Assembly (NCBI GenBank): GCA_030446775.1
Contig: JAUJMQ010000016.1
Coordinates: 1-53,159, forward strand
From: Egibacteraceae bacterium
Lineage (GTDB): Bacteria; Actinomycetota; Nitriliruptoria; Euzebyales; Egibacteraceae
Direction: 5' to 3'
Length of the DNA: 53,159 nucleotides
Shown here: positions 1 to 12,923 of the stretch, one piece after another
Layout: each line of letters opens with the position of its first letter
How positions within the stretch are numbered: position 1 is the first letter of the stretch
Position numbers and translations under genes: made by a program
Notes under the pieces: model-generated
What the model was told of the DNA's origin: nothing
The model's database searches: none
The model's input: only the letters and a program-made list of their open reading frames with translations

Positions 1-3903
<3,903 letters not shown>

Positions 3904-3915
3904 TAGGGTCCGAAC

Positions 3916-3929
3916 GTTCTCGTACGAAC
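3916..3929. promoter_or_regulatory. Inverted repeat GTTC-N6-GAAC upstream of the OsmC-family gene
   Basis: A small palindrome, GTTC-TCGTAC-GAAC, lies about 25 bp before the osmC-like start. It could be an operator for a redox repressor. No matching regulator gene is nearby, so the call is weak. The rest of the 228-bp gap (3726-3953) contains only a short direct repeat, CACGACGAGCAC, near 3764-3784. Confidence 0.25.
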
Positions 3930-3953
3930 CCTCGAGACGATCAGGAGCAGACC

Positions 3954-4391
3954 ATGGGAGCGGACCGCAAGGCCACCACGCAGTGGAAGGGCGACCTCAA
4001 GAGCGGCCAGGGCACGGTGTCGCTCGACAGCTCGGGCGTCGCGGGGCCGCTGGCGGTCTCCTGGCCGGCGCGGACGGAAGAGGCACAGGGCCAGACCAGC
4101 CCGGAGGAGCTCATCGCGGCGGCCCACGCGACGTGCTTCTCCATGGTGATGGCCAAGACGTTCGGCGAGAGCGGAAACCCGCCCGAGTCGCTGGAGACCT
4201 CGGCGGTCGTGACGTTCTCGCTCGACGGCGGTGCGCACATCAGCAAGGTGGCGCTGCGCGTGCGGGGCAACGTCCCCGGCGTCGACGCCGAGGCTTTCTC
4301 GAAGGCCGCCGAGGCCGCCAAAGAAGGCTGCCCGGTGTCCAAGGCACTCGCCGGCAACGTCGAGATCACCGTGGACGCCGCGCTGGCCTGA
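3954..4391 (+). CDS. OsmC/Ohr-family peroxiredoxin
   Basis: The product of 145 residues fits the OsmC family, which uses two cysteines to reduce organic hydroperoxides. The peroxidatic Cys is in HATCFSMVM (near residue 62) and the second Cys is in EGCPVSKAL (near residue 125). The start is ATG 3954 because an AGGAG-type ribosome site (3943-3947) precedes it; an upstream in-frame ATG at 3807 gives only low-complexity sequence. The gene sits between the B and A subunits of the topoisomerase in the same orientation with its own leader. It is probably cytoplasmic. No frameshift is present. Whether it is OsmC or Ohr cannot be settled from motifs alone. Confidence 0.9.
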   Translation: MGADRKATTQWKGDLKSGQGTVSLDSSGVAGPLAVSWPARTEEAQGQTSPEELIAAAHATCFSMVMAKTFGESGNPPESLETSAVVTFSLDGGAHISKVALRVRGNVPGVDAEAFSKAAEAAKEGCPVSKALAGNVEITVDAALA

Positions 4392-4424
4392 GCCGCTCGG
4401 CGTCGAGGTGCTGGCCTGAGCCGC
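4382..4424. repeat. Partial 28-bp tandem duplication over the osmC-like stop codon
   Basis: The 15-mer GCTGGCCTGAGCCGC occurs at 4382-4396 and again at 4410-4424, 28 bp apart. The first copy contains the TGA stop of the OsmC-family gene and the second recreates the last codons and stop in the leader of the next gene. It looks like a short local duplication and has no obvious function. Confidence 0.6.
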
Positions 4425-4533
4425 CGCGAACTTCGCCGGGATCATCCGGCTCGCGTCGCACAATGAGGGCTCTCCGCATCCGCGGGAGCCTTCACCACTG
4501 TGGGGGCCTCCCGCCGAACACCACGGAGCTCCC

Positions 4534-6936
4534 GTGACCACCCAGCAGCGTCTGGACCTGGGGTCCGCCCGCCCGACCGACGAGCGCGTCGTCGACGTCG
4601 ACATCGCCGAGCGGATGGAGCAGGCCTTCCTGGACTACTCCATGAGCGTCATCGTCGGCCGGGCGCTGCCCGACGTCCGCGACGGCCTCAAGCCCGTGCA
4701 GCGCCGGATCCTGTACGCGATGTGGGAGGCCGGGCTGCGACCCGAGCGGCCGTACCGCAAGTGCGCCTCGGCCGTCGGCGACGTCATGAAGAAGTACCAC
4801 CCGCACGGTGACGCGTCGATCTACGACGCCCTCGTACGCATGGCGCAGGACTTCTCGACCCGGCTCCCGCTCGTCGACGGGCACGGCAACTTCGGGTCCG
4901 TCGACGGTGACCCCCGCGGCGATGCGCTACACCGAGGCGCGGCTGTCGGCGGGGGCCATGGAGCTGCTCGCCGGCATCGACTCCGACACCGTCGCGTTCG
5001 CCCCGAACTACGACGGCTACGAGTCCGAGCCGGCGGTCCTGCCGAGCCGCCTGCCCAACCTGCTCGTCAACGGCGCCAGCGGCATCGCGGTGGGCATGGC
5101 GACGAGCATCCCCCGCACAACCTCGGTGAGGTCGTCGACGCCTGCCTCCACCTCATCCGCCGTCCGGCTGCGACCGCCGACGAGCTGATGGGGTTCGTGC
5201 CCGGACCCGACTTCCCGACCGGTGCGCGGATCCTGGCCACCAGCGGCATCCGCGACGCCTACCTGACGGGACGCGGGGCGATCACGATGGAGGCCGTGGC
5301 GACGACCGAGAACCGCGACGGCGGGCTGCCCCGCATCGTCGTCACCGAGATCCCCTACCAGGTGAACAAGGCGACCCTGCTCGAGCGCATGGCCGACCTC
5401 GTCCGCGACAAGAAGGTCGAGGCCATCCGCGACCTGCGCGACGAGTCGTCGCGCGACGGCATGCGGATCGTCGTCGAGCTCAAGCGGGGCGAGGACCCGG
5501 CACGGGTGCTGGACCGCCTCTACACGCTGACCGACCCGCGCACGAACTTCAACGTCAACTTCGTCGCGCTGGTGGACGGCCAGCCACGCACGATCGGGCT
5601 CGTCGAGGCGCTCACCGCCTACCTCGACCACCAGCGCGAGGTCCTCACCCGCCGGACCGCGTTCCGGCGGCAGCGGGCGGCCGCGCGGGCACACGTGCTG
5701 GAGGGGCTGCTCGTCGCGCTCGACGCTCTCGACGAGGTCATCGCCGTGATCCGGGCGGCCGCGACCGCCGACGAGGCCCGCGGCGAGCTCATGGCCCGCT
5801 TCGCGCTCACCGAGGTACAGGCCACCGCCGTGCTCGACATGATGCTGCGACGGCTCGCGGCCCTGGAGCGCCAAAAGCTCGCCGACGAGCACCGCGACCT
5901 CCTGGCGGTGATCGCCGAGCTCGACGCGATCCTGGCCGACCCCGACCGCCTCGACGCCCTGCTCGCCGCCGAGCTGCGCGAGGTGCGCGACCGTCACGCC
6001 GATCCGCGGCGCAGCCGCATCCTGCCGGGTGCCGGCGTATCGGCCGCCGCAGGCGCGCCCGGCGCCCAGCCCACCGTCCGGTTGGAGGCCCAGCCGGTCA
6101 CGGTGACCGTCTCGGCCGGGGGATGGCTGCGCAGCGTTCCCCGCAGGCGCCACGCGGCGGCGGCCGGTTCGGCTCTCGACGAGCTCGTCGCCGTGCTGTC
6201 GGCGACCACCGAGGACACGCTGCTGCTGGTCGACGCCGACGGCGGCGGCTACCGCATCGCCGTTGGCGACCTTCCCGTGTCGACGCCGCGCCAGCGGGGG
6301 ACGACCGTCGCGCAGCTGCTCGGCGACCCCCCCGGCGCGCCGCTCGTGGGCGCGCTGCGGCTGTCCCCCGACACGGAGTACGTCGTGACGGTGTCGGCCG
6401 CGGGCCTGGTCAAGCGCACCGCGCGCGGAGAGTTCGAGGGGCGGACGCGTTCCATGGTCGCCGCCGGCGTGCGCGACGACGACGCGCTCGTCGCAGCCGT
6501 CGGCTGCGCCGAGGGCGACCACCTGATCCTCGCCTCCGACGCCGGCCAGGTGATCCGCTTCGCCGCCGCCGACGTCCGCGCGATGGGCCGGGCCGCCGCG
6601 GGCGTGACCGGGTTGCAGGTTGCGCCCGGCGCCCGGGTCGTGGCGGTGTCGGTGGTGCCCGACGGCGCCGACGACGGCGGCGAGGTGCTCACGGTCGCCG
6701 CGGACGCCACGGGCAAGCGCACGCCGCTGGCGGAGTACCCGCTGCAGGGCCGCGGCGGCAAGGGGGTGCAGACCGGCGCCCGTCCCCTCGCCTGGTGCGG
6801 GGTCGCCGCGGCGCTGCACCTGCCCGCCGAGGACGCGGTCGCCGTCGTGCCCGCCGAGCGGCTGGATCCCGCCCGCCGCGCCGCACCGCCCACCACGCCG
6901 CTGCCGGGAAGCGCCCGGCCGGTTCCCGACGCCTGA
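4534..6936 (+). CDS. Type IIA DNA topoisomerase subunit A (ParC/GyrA-like), compensated frameshifts
   Basis: This is the DNA cleavage subunit. The N-terminal signature [21 protein letters not shown] is followed by [13 protein letters not shown]. The catalytic tyrosine lies in [10 protein letters not shown] near 4925. Between about 4912 and 5112 the frame is displaced: two bases appear lost in the C run at 4911-4915 and one in the run at 5110-5114, which restores frame. The repaired segment reads [12 protein letters not shown] ... [13 protein letters not shown], the expected family sequence. Full length is about 801 residues. The C-terminal beta-pinwheel (from about residue 515) lacks a canonical GyrA box in its first blade; a QGRGGKG motif appears only near residue 737, so I favour a topo IV-like role. 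The residue matching the quinolone-contact Ser is Ala (GDAS), as in Mycobacterium tuberculosis GyrA. The GTG start has GGAG five bases upstream. Confidence 0.92.
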   Translation: MTTQQRLDLGSARPTDERVVDVDIAERMEQAFLDYSMSVIVGRALPDVRDGLKPVQRRILYAMWEAGLRPERPYRKCASAVGDVMKKYHPHGDASIYDALVRMAQDFSTRLPLVDGHGNFGSVDGDPRGDALHRGAAVGGGHGAARRHRLRHRRVRPELRRLRVRAGGPAEPPAQPARQRRQRHRGGHGDEHPPHNLGEVVDACLHLIRRPAATADELMGFVPGPDFPTGARILATSGIRDAYLTGRGAITMEAVATTENRDGGLPRIVVTEIPYQVNKATLLERMADLVRDKKVEAIRDLRDESSRDGMRIVVELKRGEDPARVLDRLYTLTDPRTNFNVNFVALVDGQPRTIGLVEALTAYLDHQREVLTRRTAFRRQRAAARAHVLEGLLVALDALDEVIAVIRAAATADEARGELMARFALTEVQATAVLDMMLRRLAALERQKLADEHRDLLAVIAELDAILADPDRLDALLAAELREVRDRHADPRRSRILPGAGVSAAAGAPGAQPTVRLEAQPVTVTVSAGGWLRSVPRRRHAAAAGSALDELVAVLSATTEDTLLLVDADGGGYRIAVGDLPVSTPRQRGTTVAQLLGDPPGAPLVGALRLSPDTEYVVTVSAAGLVKRTARGEFEGRTRSMVAAGVRDDDALVAAVGCAEGDHLILASDAGQVIRFAAADVRAMGRAAAGVTGLQVAPGARVVAVSVVPDGADDGGEVLTVAADATGKRTPLAEYPLQGRGGKGVQTGARPLAWCGVAAALHLPAEDAVAVVPAERLDPARRAAPPTTPLPGSARPVPDA

Positions 6937-6961
6937 CCGGCCGAGCGGGGACGGGGCGGCG

Positions 6962-7549
6962 GTGGAGTTCGGCGACGTCGTCGCCCGCCGGCGCATGGTC
7001 CGGCGCTACCGTGACGAGCCGGTCGACGAGGCGACGCTCGCCGCGGTCCTGGACACCGCGACGCGGGGCCCGAGCGCCGGGTGGTCGCAGCCGGTGCGCT
7101 TCGTCGTCGTCACGGAGCCGGCCATGCGGGCGGCGATCGCCGCGCTGTGCGGCGAGCCGGAGCACCTGCGACGCGGGTTGGACCCCTGGCTGACGTCCGC
7201 GCCGGTCCACGTGGTCGTCGCCATCCGGGAGGCCGACTACCGCGAGCGCTACGCCGAGCGCGACAAGGCCGCCTCGCGCGGTCCTGCCGGTTGGCACGTC
7301 CCGTACTGGTGGGTCGACGGCGGCGCGGCCCTGCAGCTGCTCCTGCTCGCCGCCGTGTACGCCGGTCTGGCTGCCGGGTTCCTCGACGTCGCCGACCCCG
7401 ACGGCCTGCGCCGGCTGCTCGGCATACCCTCCGACGTCGCGCCGCTGGGGTTGGTCACGCTCGGCCACCCTGCGCCCGACCGGCGATCAGGATCGCTGCG
7501 CCGCGGCCGCCGGCCCGCCGCCGAGGTCGTCCACCACGAACGCTGGTGA
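6962..7549 (+). CDS. Nitroreductase-family FMN-dependent oxidoreductase
   Basis: The protein of 195 residues begins [21 protein letters not shown], the FMN-contacting N-terminus typical of nitroreductases, followed by [18 protein letters not shown] and a central [18 protein letters not shown] helix. The C-terminal region [15 protein letters not shown] is also typical. It would reduce an electron-poor substrate with NAD(P)H, or possibly F420H2, in the cytosol; the substrate cannot be read from sequence. The GTG start was chosen because it gives the standard N-terminus 25 bp after the topoisomerase stop. The gene reads through without frameshift and ends just before a strong terminator. Confidence 0.85.
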   Translation: MEFGDVVARRRMVRRYRDEPVDEATLAAVLDTATRGPSAGWSQPVRFVVVTEPAMRAAIAALCGEPEHLRRGLDPWLTSAPVHVVVAIREADYRERYAERDKAASRGPAGWHVPYWWVDGGAALQLLLLAAVYAGLAAGFLDVADPDGLRRLLGIPSDVAPLGLVTLGHPAPDRRSGSLRRGRRPAAEVVHHERW

Positions 7550-7558
7550 GGGAGCCGC

Positions 7559-7615
7559 ATGCCGTTCCTGCCCCCCGAATTCCACGCACAAGCAGGGTTG
7601 GTCACACTATCGTGA
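7559..7615 (+). other. Possible 18-codon leader-like ORF ending inside the terminator
   Basis: An ATG six bases after a GGGAG ribosome site opens an 18-codon frame (MPFLPPEFHAQAGLV...) that stops within the right arm of the terminator hairpin. It may be a gene remnant. Translation is not demonstrable from sequence. Confidence 0.2.
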
Positions 7616-7626
7616 CCAACCCTGCT
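7591..7626. terminator. Bidirectional terminator hairpin with perfect 15-bp stem
   Basis: AGCAGGGTTGGTCAC (7591-7605) pairs perfectly with GTGACCAACCCTGCT (7612-7626) around a six-base loop. It lies between the convergent ends of the nitroreductase gene and the minus-strand mutase gene, so it can serve both strands. No long U tract follows, which is common in GC-rich actinobacteria. Confidence 0.85.
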
Positions 7627-7704
7627 CGCAGCGGCTCCGGCCCCGAGCCTCGGGCCGCGGACCCCCCGGAGCCCCTGGGCGCGGTCGACGGTCGCGCGGG
7701 GCGC

Positions 7705-9294
7705 TCAGGCGGCCGGGCGGTAGGCGCCGTGGACGGCCTTGAGCGTCGCGGTGATCTCACCGATGGTCGCGTAGGCCCGGACGGCGTCGATCGTCGGCAC
7801 GACGACGTTGGTCGCGGCGGCGGCGGCGTCGCGCAGGTCGCCCAGCGCCGACGCCACGGCCCGGGGTGAGCGGTCGGCGCGGACCCGCGTGAGCCGCTCG
7901 ACCTGCCGGCGCTCGCCGGCCGGGTCGGGGCGGAACACGACCTCGGCGGCGTCGGCGTCGGCGTCGCGGTGGCAGTTGACGCCCACGACGCGCCGGCGCC
8001 CCGACTCCACGGCGCGCTGCTGGTCGAACGCCCCGTCGGCGATCCGGTCGGCGAACCACCCCGACTCGATGCACGCCAGCGCCCCACCATGCTTGTCGAC
8101 GTCGGCCAGCGTCTCCCACATCCGCTCGGCCAGCTGTGCGGTCAGGGCCTCCACGGCCCAGCTGCCCCCGAGCGGGTCGGCCGTCCCCCGCAGGCCGGTC
8201 TCCTCGGCGATCACCTGCTGGGTGCGCAGGGCCACCAGCGCCGCCTCCCGGCTCGGCACGCCCAGCGCCTCGTCGTAGCCGGAGACGTGGAGGGTCTGCA
8301 CCCCGCCGAGGACCGCGGCCAGTGCCTCGATCGCGACCCGCGCGACGTTGTTGAGCGGCTGCTGGGCGGTCAGCAGCGAGCCGGCGGTGAAGGCGAAGAT
8401 CCGCAGCGCCTGGCTGGACTCATCGCGGGCGTCGAAGCGTTCACGCATCACCCGCGCCCAGGTCAGGCGTGCGGCCCGGAACTTCGCGACCTCCTCCAGG
8501 AAGTCGATGTTGGCCGACAGGAACGTGAACAGCGACGGCGCGAAGTCGTCGATCGACATCCCTCGGTCCACGGCGGCCTGGCAGTAGGCGATGCCGTTGG
8601 CGATGCTGAAGGCGACCTCCTGCACCGCGTCGGCTCCCGCCTCGCGGATGTGGTAGCCGCTCAGCGTCAGAGGGGTCCACTGCGGCAGGTGGCGCGCGCA
8701 GTGCTCGATGACGTCGGCGACGATCGACAGGCCCGCCGCCGGCGGCAGGATGAACGTGCCCCGCGCGAAGTACTCCTTGAGCACGTCGTTTTGGATCAGC
8801 ACCTTGATGCCCGCCGGGTCCACCCCGGCCTTCTCGCACGCGGCCACGACGAGCGCGAGCCACACGTGGCCGATCGCGTTCGCCGTCGTGCGGATCTGGC
8901 GCACATGCGTCAGGTCGACCCCGTCGAGCAGCACCTCCATGTCGGCGAGGCTGTCCAGCGCGACGCCGACCTTGCCGACCTCGCCGCCGGCCAGCGGGTC
9001 GTCGGAGTCCAGGCCCATCTGGGTGGGAAGGTCCAGCGCGATGCTGAAGCCGGTCTGCCCGGCGGCGATCATCTCGCGCAGCCGGGCGTTGGTCTCCTCG
9101 GCCGTCCCGAACCCGCCGTACTGGCCCATGATCCAGGCGTGCTCGCGGTAGCCGTCGGTGCCGATCCCGCGGACGAACGGTGGCGTCCCGGGCGCGCCGA
9201 TGCGCTGCGCGAGGCCGTGGGCGCCACCGGGCACGTCGCCGGGGCCGTACACCGGCAGCAGCGGCAGGCCCGAGCGGGTGCGCCAGTCGTCCAC
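7705..9294 (-). CDS. Acyl-CoA mutase large subunit (methylmalonyl-CoA mutase family)
   Basis: This 529-residue protein is the substrate-binding TIM barrel of the B12-dependent acyl-CoA mutases, which interconvert branched and linear acyl-CoA. The motifs seen are QYGGFGTAEETN, ALDLPTQMGLDSDDP, QNDVLKEYFARGTFILPP and SGYHIREAGADAVQE. It ends after this domain, so the cobalamin-binding small subunit must be encoded elsewhere; none is in this window. DLPTQ is typical of isobutyryl- or hydroxyisobutyryl-type mutases. However, the Tyr in QYGGF and the Arg in YFARG match residues that hold the carboxylate in methylmalonyl-CoA mutase (family knowledge recalled, not aligned). The substrate is therefore open. 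The GTG start overlaps the end region of the upstream ligase gene, so the two are one operon. No frameshift is present. Confidence 0.88.
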   Translation of the reverse strand: MDDWRTRSGLPLLPVYGPGDVPGGAHGLAQRIGAPGTPPFVRGIGTDGYREHAWIMGQYGGFGTAEETNARLREMIAAGQTGFSIALDLPTQMGLDSDDPLAGGEVGKVGVALDSLADMEVLLDGVDLTHVRQIRTTANAIGHVWLALVVAACEKAGVDPAGIKVLIQNDVLKEYFARGTFILPPAAGLSIVADVIEHCARHLPQWTPLTLSGYHIREAGADAVQEVAFSIANGIAYCQAAVDRGMSIDDFAPSLFTFLSANIDFLEEVAKFRAARLTWARVMRERFDARDESSQALRIFAFTAGSLLTAQQPLNNVARVAIEALAAVLGGVQTLHVSGYDEALGVPSREAALVALRTQQVIAEETGLRGTADPLGGSWAVEALTAQLAERMWETLADVDKHGGALACIESGWFADRIADGAFDQQRAVESGRRRVVGVNCHRDADADAAEVVFRPDPAGERRQVERLTRVRADRSPRAVASALGDLRDAAAAATNVVVPTIDAVRAYATIGEITATLKAVHGAYRPAA

Positions 9295-9296
9295 GC

Positions 9297-10841
9297 CTAG
9301 CCGCCCTGCTCGGACAGCTGCCGGCGCAGCAGCGTGCGTGAGATCTTGCCGGTCGACGAGCGCGGCAGCGCCGCCGTCACCTCCACCCGGCGGGGGAGCT
9401 TGAAGCCGGCCAGGCGCACCCGGCAGTGCCCGGCGACGTCCTCCGGGTCGACCGTCGTCCCGGGGCGCGCGACGACGTAGGCGGCCACGACCTGGCCCCA
9501 CTCCACGTCGGGCACCCCGATCACCGCGACCTCCTCGACGGCCGGCAGCTCGGCGATGACGTCCTCCACCTCCCGCGGGTACACGTTGTAGCCGCCGCGG
9601 ATGATCATGTCGCTACGGCGGTCAACGATCGTGACGCAGCCCTGCTCGTCGGTCCAGGCGAGGTCGCCGGTCCGCAGCTCCCCGTCGGCCAGCGCCTTGC
9701 CGGTCTCGTCGGGCCGCCCCCAGTAGCCGGCCATGACGTGGTCGCCGCTCACGACGAGGTCGCCGACCTCCCCGGGGGCTGCCGGGTGACCCTCCTCGTC
9801 GAGCACCGCCAGGTCGCAGCCCAGCACGGCGCGACCCGCGGAGGCCAGCCGCTCGGGGCGGTCGCCAGCGAGGGCGGCGGCGTGGTCGGCCTGGGTGAGC
9901 ACCGCCAGCGGCGGGATGGCCTCCACCATGCCGTAGAACTGGGTGAGCCGGCCGCCCAGCGCTGCGGCAGCGGCGCGGATCCGGTCGGGCGCCATCGGCG
10001 CCCCCGCGTAGGTGACGCGCCGCAGCGAGCCGAGGTCGGTCCGCGCCAGGCCGGGCGCGGCGAGCACGCGCTCGACCATGGTCGGCACCCACACCGTTCC
10101 GGTCACGGCGTGCTCGGTGACGGCTCGCAGCGCGAGCTCGGGGTCGAACCGGGGGAGGATCACCTGCGTCGCGCCGGCGACGACGTGGGGAAAGACGAAC
10201 AGCCCCGAGGCATGCGTCATCGGGCCCGCGTGCAGCCACACGTCGTCGGGCCCCAGGGGCTGCTCCATGAGGCTGACGAGGATGTCGCGCATGCTCGCGA
10301 ACCGGTTGCGGTGCGAGCGCATGCAGCCCTTGGGCCGCCCTGTGGTACCCGAGCTGTAGTTCAGGCTCACCAGGTCGTCGGGCGCCGGCCGCCGCCCGGG
10401 GCGCCAGTGCGCACCGGCGGCTACGACGTCTTCGTAGCGGCGCCCGGGCCCGTCCGGGACACCGAGCAGGACGTCGAGGCCGTCGACTCCGTCGGCGAGC
10501 TCGGCCGCGACCTCGGCGTAGCCGCCGCCGTACACCAGCCCGCGTGCGCCGCAGTCAGCCGCGATGAACGACCAGTCCGCCAGCTGCAGGCGGGTGTTCA
10601 CCGCGACCCGCACCAGCCCGGCGCGGGCCATGGCGAGATCGGTCTCGAGGTACTCCAGCGCGTTGTGCTGCAGGTCGACGACCCGGTCCCCGGGCCGCAG
10701 GCCCAGACCGAGCAGGCCGCTGGCGAGCCGACCCACCCGCTCGTCCAGCTCGGCGTAGGTCAGCGACCGTCGACCGTCGACGGCGGCGGTCCGGCCGGGA
10801 TGCCGCGTGGCGGAGCGCGACAGGAACGAGGCGATGTCCAA
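9297..10841 (-). CDS. AMP-forming acyl-CoA synthetase
   Basis: The 514-residue product is a class I adenylate-forming enzyme: it activates a carboxylic acid with ATP and loads CoA. It has the phosphate loop LNYSSGTTGRPKG, the FYGMVEA region, the hinge RTGDLAWTDEQG, DRRSDMIIRGGYNVYPREVED, and the catalytic Lys in SSTGKISRTLLR. The start is TTG at 10841, preceded by GGAGGAGGGG. Longer starts would run through the promoter and operator just upstream. It is the first gene of a two-gene operon with the mutase, suggesting that the CoA ester made here or a product of it is rearranged. Expression is probably controlled by the palindrome at 10873-10886. Chain length specificity is unknown. Confidence 0.9.
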   Translation of the reverse strand: MDIASFLSRSATRHPGRTAAVDGRRSLTYAELDERVGRLASGLLGLGLRPGDRVVDLQHNALEYLETDLAMARAGLVRVAVNTRLQLADWSFIAADCGARGLVYGGGYAEVAAELADGVDGLDVLLGVPDGPGRRYEDVVAAGAHWRPGRRPAPDDLVSLNYSSGTTGRPKGCMRSHRNRFASMRDILVSLMEQPLGPDDVWLHAGPMTHASGLFVFPHVVAGATQVILPRFDPELALRAVTEHAVTGTVWVPTMVERVLAAPGLARTDLGSLRRVTYAGAPMAPDRIRAAAAALGGRLTQFYGMVEAIPPLAVLTQADHAAALAGDRPERLASAGRAVLGCDLAVLDEEGHPAAPGEVGDLVVSGDHVMAGYWGRPDETGKALADGELRTGDLAWTDEQGCVTIVDRRSDMIIRGGYNVYPREVEDVIAELPAVEEVAVIGVPDVEWGQVVAAYVVARPGTTVDPEDVAGHCRVRLAGFKLPRRVEVTAALPRSSTGKISRTLLRRQLSEQGG

Positions 10842-10872
10842 GGCCTGTGCCCCTCCTCCCCCGCTCGCGGCA

Positions 10873-10915
10873 AACGAACGCTCGTTAGTATCCGAGGGCC
10901 CGCCACCGCCCACAA
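10873..10915 (-). promoter_or_regulatory. Promoter of ligase-mutase operon with TetR-type operator O1
   Basis: On the minus strand a -35 TTGTGG (10915-10910) and a -10 GATACT (10892-10887) are 17 bp apart. The palindrome AACGA-ACGC-TCGTT (10873-10886) directly abuts the -10, where a bound repressor would block initiation. Confidence 0.75.
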
Positions 10916-10982
10916 GCAGCCCACCCGCCGACCCGCCTCGTGGCGACCCGTGACCGGTCATGGCGCTCGAGGGAGGCTGGAC

Positions 10983-11010
10983 TATCCTCGCCTACGAACG
11001 AGCGGTCGTT
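10983..11010 (+). promoter_or_regulatory. Operator O2 upstream of the TetR gene (autoregulation)
   Basis: The perfect inverted repeat GAACGA-GCGG-TCGTTC spans 10996-11011, with core AACGA-N4-TCGTT at 10997-11010. It lies nine bases after a possible -10 TATCCT (10983-10988) and four bases before the AAGGAG ribosome site of the regulator gene. No clear -35 could be assigned. Confidence 0.75.
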
Positions 11011-11026
11011 CCCCAAGGAGCCCGAG

Positions 11027-11635
11027 ATGAAGAAGGCCGTGCCCCGACCCCAGCGCGACACGGCCCGTGCCATCTACGACGCGGCGGTGGACCTGTTCCA
11101 CGAGCAGGGATACCGCGCCACGAACCTGCGCCAGATCGCCGACGCGGTCGGCGTCCAGGTGGGCAGCCTCTACAACTACATGAGCTCCAAGGAGCGGTTG
11201 CTGTTCGAGATCATGCGCGGGGTGATGACCGACCTCGTGCAGGGTGCGACCGCCGAGCTCGACGGTGTCGACGATCCGTTGGAGCGCGTCCACCGGTTCA
11301 TGGACCACAGCATCCGGTTCCACGGGCACCGCCAGAAGGAGGTGTTCATCGGCAACACCGAGCTGCGCAGCCTGTCGCCGGCCCGTCGGCGCGCGATCGT
11401 CGAGCTGCGCGACCGCTACCAGGCGCTGCTCGTCGACGCGCTGACGGACGCCGCCGAGGCCGGTCAGGTCGCCGTGGCCGACGTGCGCGTCACCGCCTAC
11501 GCCGGTCTGGCGATCTGCTCCCACGCCGCCACCTGGTACCGCGAGGGCGGCCGGCTCGACCTCGACGAGGTCGCCCGGTGCCTGGCGCAGTCGTTCGCGC
11601 CGCTCGCGCGGCCGGTCGCCGACCGGGTCTCCTAG
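11027..11635 (+). CDS. TetR/AcrR-family transcriptional regulator
   Basis: The 202-residue protein starts at ATG 11027, six bases after AAGGAG. Residues about 10-60 carry the TetR helix-turn-helix: ARAIYDAAVDLFHEQGYRA, then LRQIADAVGVQVGSLYNYMSSKERLL. The C-terminal ligand domain has the pattern VFIGNTELRSLSPARRRAI and ICSHAATWYREGGRLDLDE. That pattern is reminiscent of KstR2-like regulators, which sense acyl-CoA thioesters (family knowledge; the ligand here is inferred). The gene is divergent from the ligase-mutase operon and has an operator in front of each side. The same palindrome recurs across the next 28 kb, so this is the best candidate regulator of the whole catabolic island. A longer in-frame start at 10940 would translate through the operator and is unlikely. 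Confidence 0.9.
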   Translation: MKKAVPRPQRDTARAIYDAAVDLFHEQGYRATNLRQIADAVGVQVGSLYNYMSSKERLLFEIMRGVMTDLVQGATAELDGVDDPLERVHRFMDHSIRFHGHRQKEVFIGNTELRSLSPARRRAIVELRDRYQALLVDALTDAAEAGQVAVADVRVTAYAGLAICSHAATWYREGGRLDLDEVARCLAQSFAPLARPVADRVS

Positions 11636-11644
11636 GGCGCACCT
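11632..11644. repeat. Left half of the repeat interrupted by the IS110 element
   Basis: CTAGGGCGCACCT matches, with one mismatch, the first 13 bases of the intact copy at 48468-48480. It begins on the TAG stop of the TetR gene, and its last two bases are the CT at which the insertion occurred. Confidence 0.7.
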
Positions 11645-11692
11645 TACGCACCTGAGGTGAAAACGGTGAGCGAAGACTTGTGCTGACGATGG

Positions 11693-12923
11693 TCAGGCGG
11701 CTTGGTTGAGCTCAACGTGGTAGCCGAGGGCGCGGATCTGGTCGGCGAGGCTTCGAGCGCGGCGGGCGGGATCGTGGTGGCGGGTGAACCAGTCCTCGCC
11801 GAGGTCGGCGTAGGGCACGCCGCGGTCGAGGATGTGGTAGGCGGCCACGAGGATGGAGTGCTCGACGGCGACGGTGGCCTTAGCGTGACCTCGCCGGCCC
11901 TTGAGCCGGTTGTACTGGGCGCGCAGGTACGTGCCCTTGGTCCGGGCGGCGGCCTTGGCTGCCTGGTTGAGGTGGGCGTGCAGCCACTTGGAGCCCTTGC
12001 GGGTCTTGCCCGACTTGGACTTGCCCGCTGACTCGTGCTGGCCGGGACAGACCCCCGCCCACGACGCCAACCGCGCGGCTGATCCGAAGCGGGCCATGTC
12101 CACGCCGATCTCGGCGATGAGCGCCTCGGCGGTGCGCTGGTCGACGCCGGGGATGCTGTCGAGCAGGTCAACCTGGGCGGCGAAAGGGGCGATCACGCGG
12201 TCGATCTCGGCGGACAGGCGGCCGATGGCCTGGTCGAGGTAGTCCAGCTTGGCCAGGATCTCGCCCACGATCAGCGCATGATGGCCGCTGAAGCGGCCGG
12301 TCAGCGCGTCGCGCAGGGCGGGCAGCTTTTTGCGCAACGCCCCCTGGGCCAGGTCAGCGAGCACGTTGGGGTCGCGGGTGCCGGCGACCAGCGCGGCCAG
12401 CATCGCGCGGCCCGACTTGCCGAGGGGGTCGCTGGCCACGCTGGACAGCTTGATGCCGGCGTTCCTGCAGGATCTTGTCCAGCCGTTGGGCCTCGCGGGT
12501 GCGCTCTTCGATCTGCGCCTTGCGGTAGCGGGTGAGGTTGCGCAGCTCGCGGATCTCGCGGGGCGGCACAAAGCTGGGACGCACCAGGCCATGCTCCACT
12601 AGCTGAGCGATCCAGGCCGCGTCGGCCATGTCGGTCTTGCGGCCGGGGACGTTGCGCAGGTGCCGGGCGTTGAGCAGCCAACACTCCATGGCGTCTTCCA
12701 GCAGGTAAAACAGCGGCTTCCAGTACACGCCGGTGGCCTCCATGCCCACCAGCGTCACGCCGTGGGCGATCAGCCAGTCACGCAGCGCCAGCAGCTGCGG
12801 CGTGCTCGTGGCGAACGTCGCCGACTCGCTGTGGCGGCTGCCCGCACCGGGAACACGCACGCAGGCCACCACGGTGTCTTTGTGCACGTCCACGCCGGCG
12901 CAGCGCTCGACGAGGATGTCCAT
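11693..12923 (-). CDS. IS110-family transposase (DEDD recombinase), frameshifted
   Basis: The N-terminal part begins MDILVERCAGVDVHKDTVVA. It carries the RuvC-like acidic residues in AGVDVHKD, GMEATGVYW and KTDMADAAWIAQL. The C-terminal Transposase_20 part has DLLDSIPGVDQRTAEALIAE and WAGVCPGQHESAGKS with the catalytic-type serine. The two halves are in different frames, joined near 12461-12466. Family members read LEDAGIKLSSVASD there, whereas the sequence gives LQ then (frame change) AGIKLSSVASD, so two bases are missing or one is extra. Repaired length is about 410 residues, normal for IS110. ATG 12923 follows a GGGAGG ribosome site. The break may be a real inactivating mutation or a consensus error. 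It probably enters DNA together with a bridge RNA from the upstream end. Confidence 0.88.

Noticed and set aside
12461-12466. Programmed frameshift in the transposase
   Set aside because: IS110 transposases are normally single frames and no slippery heptamer is seen. A mutation or consensus error is simpler.
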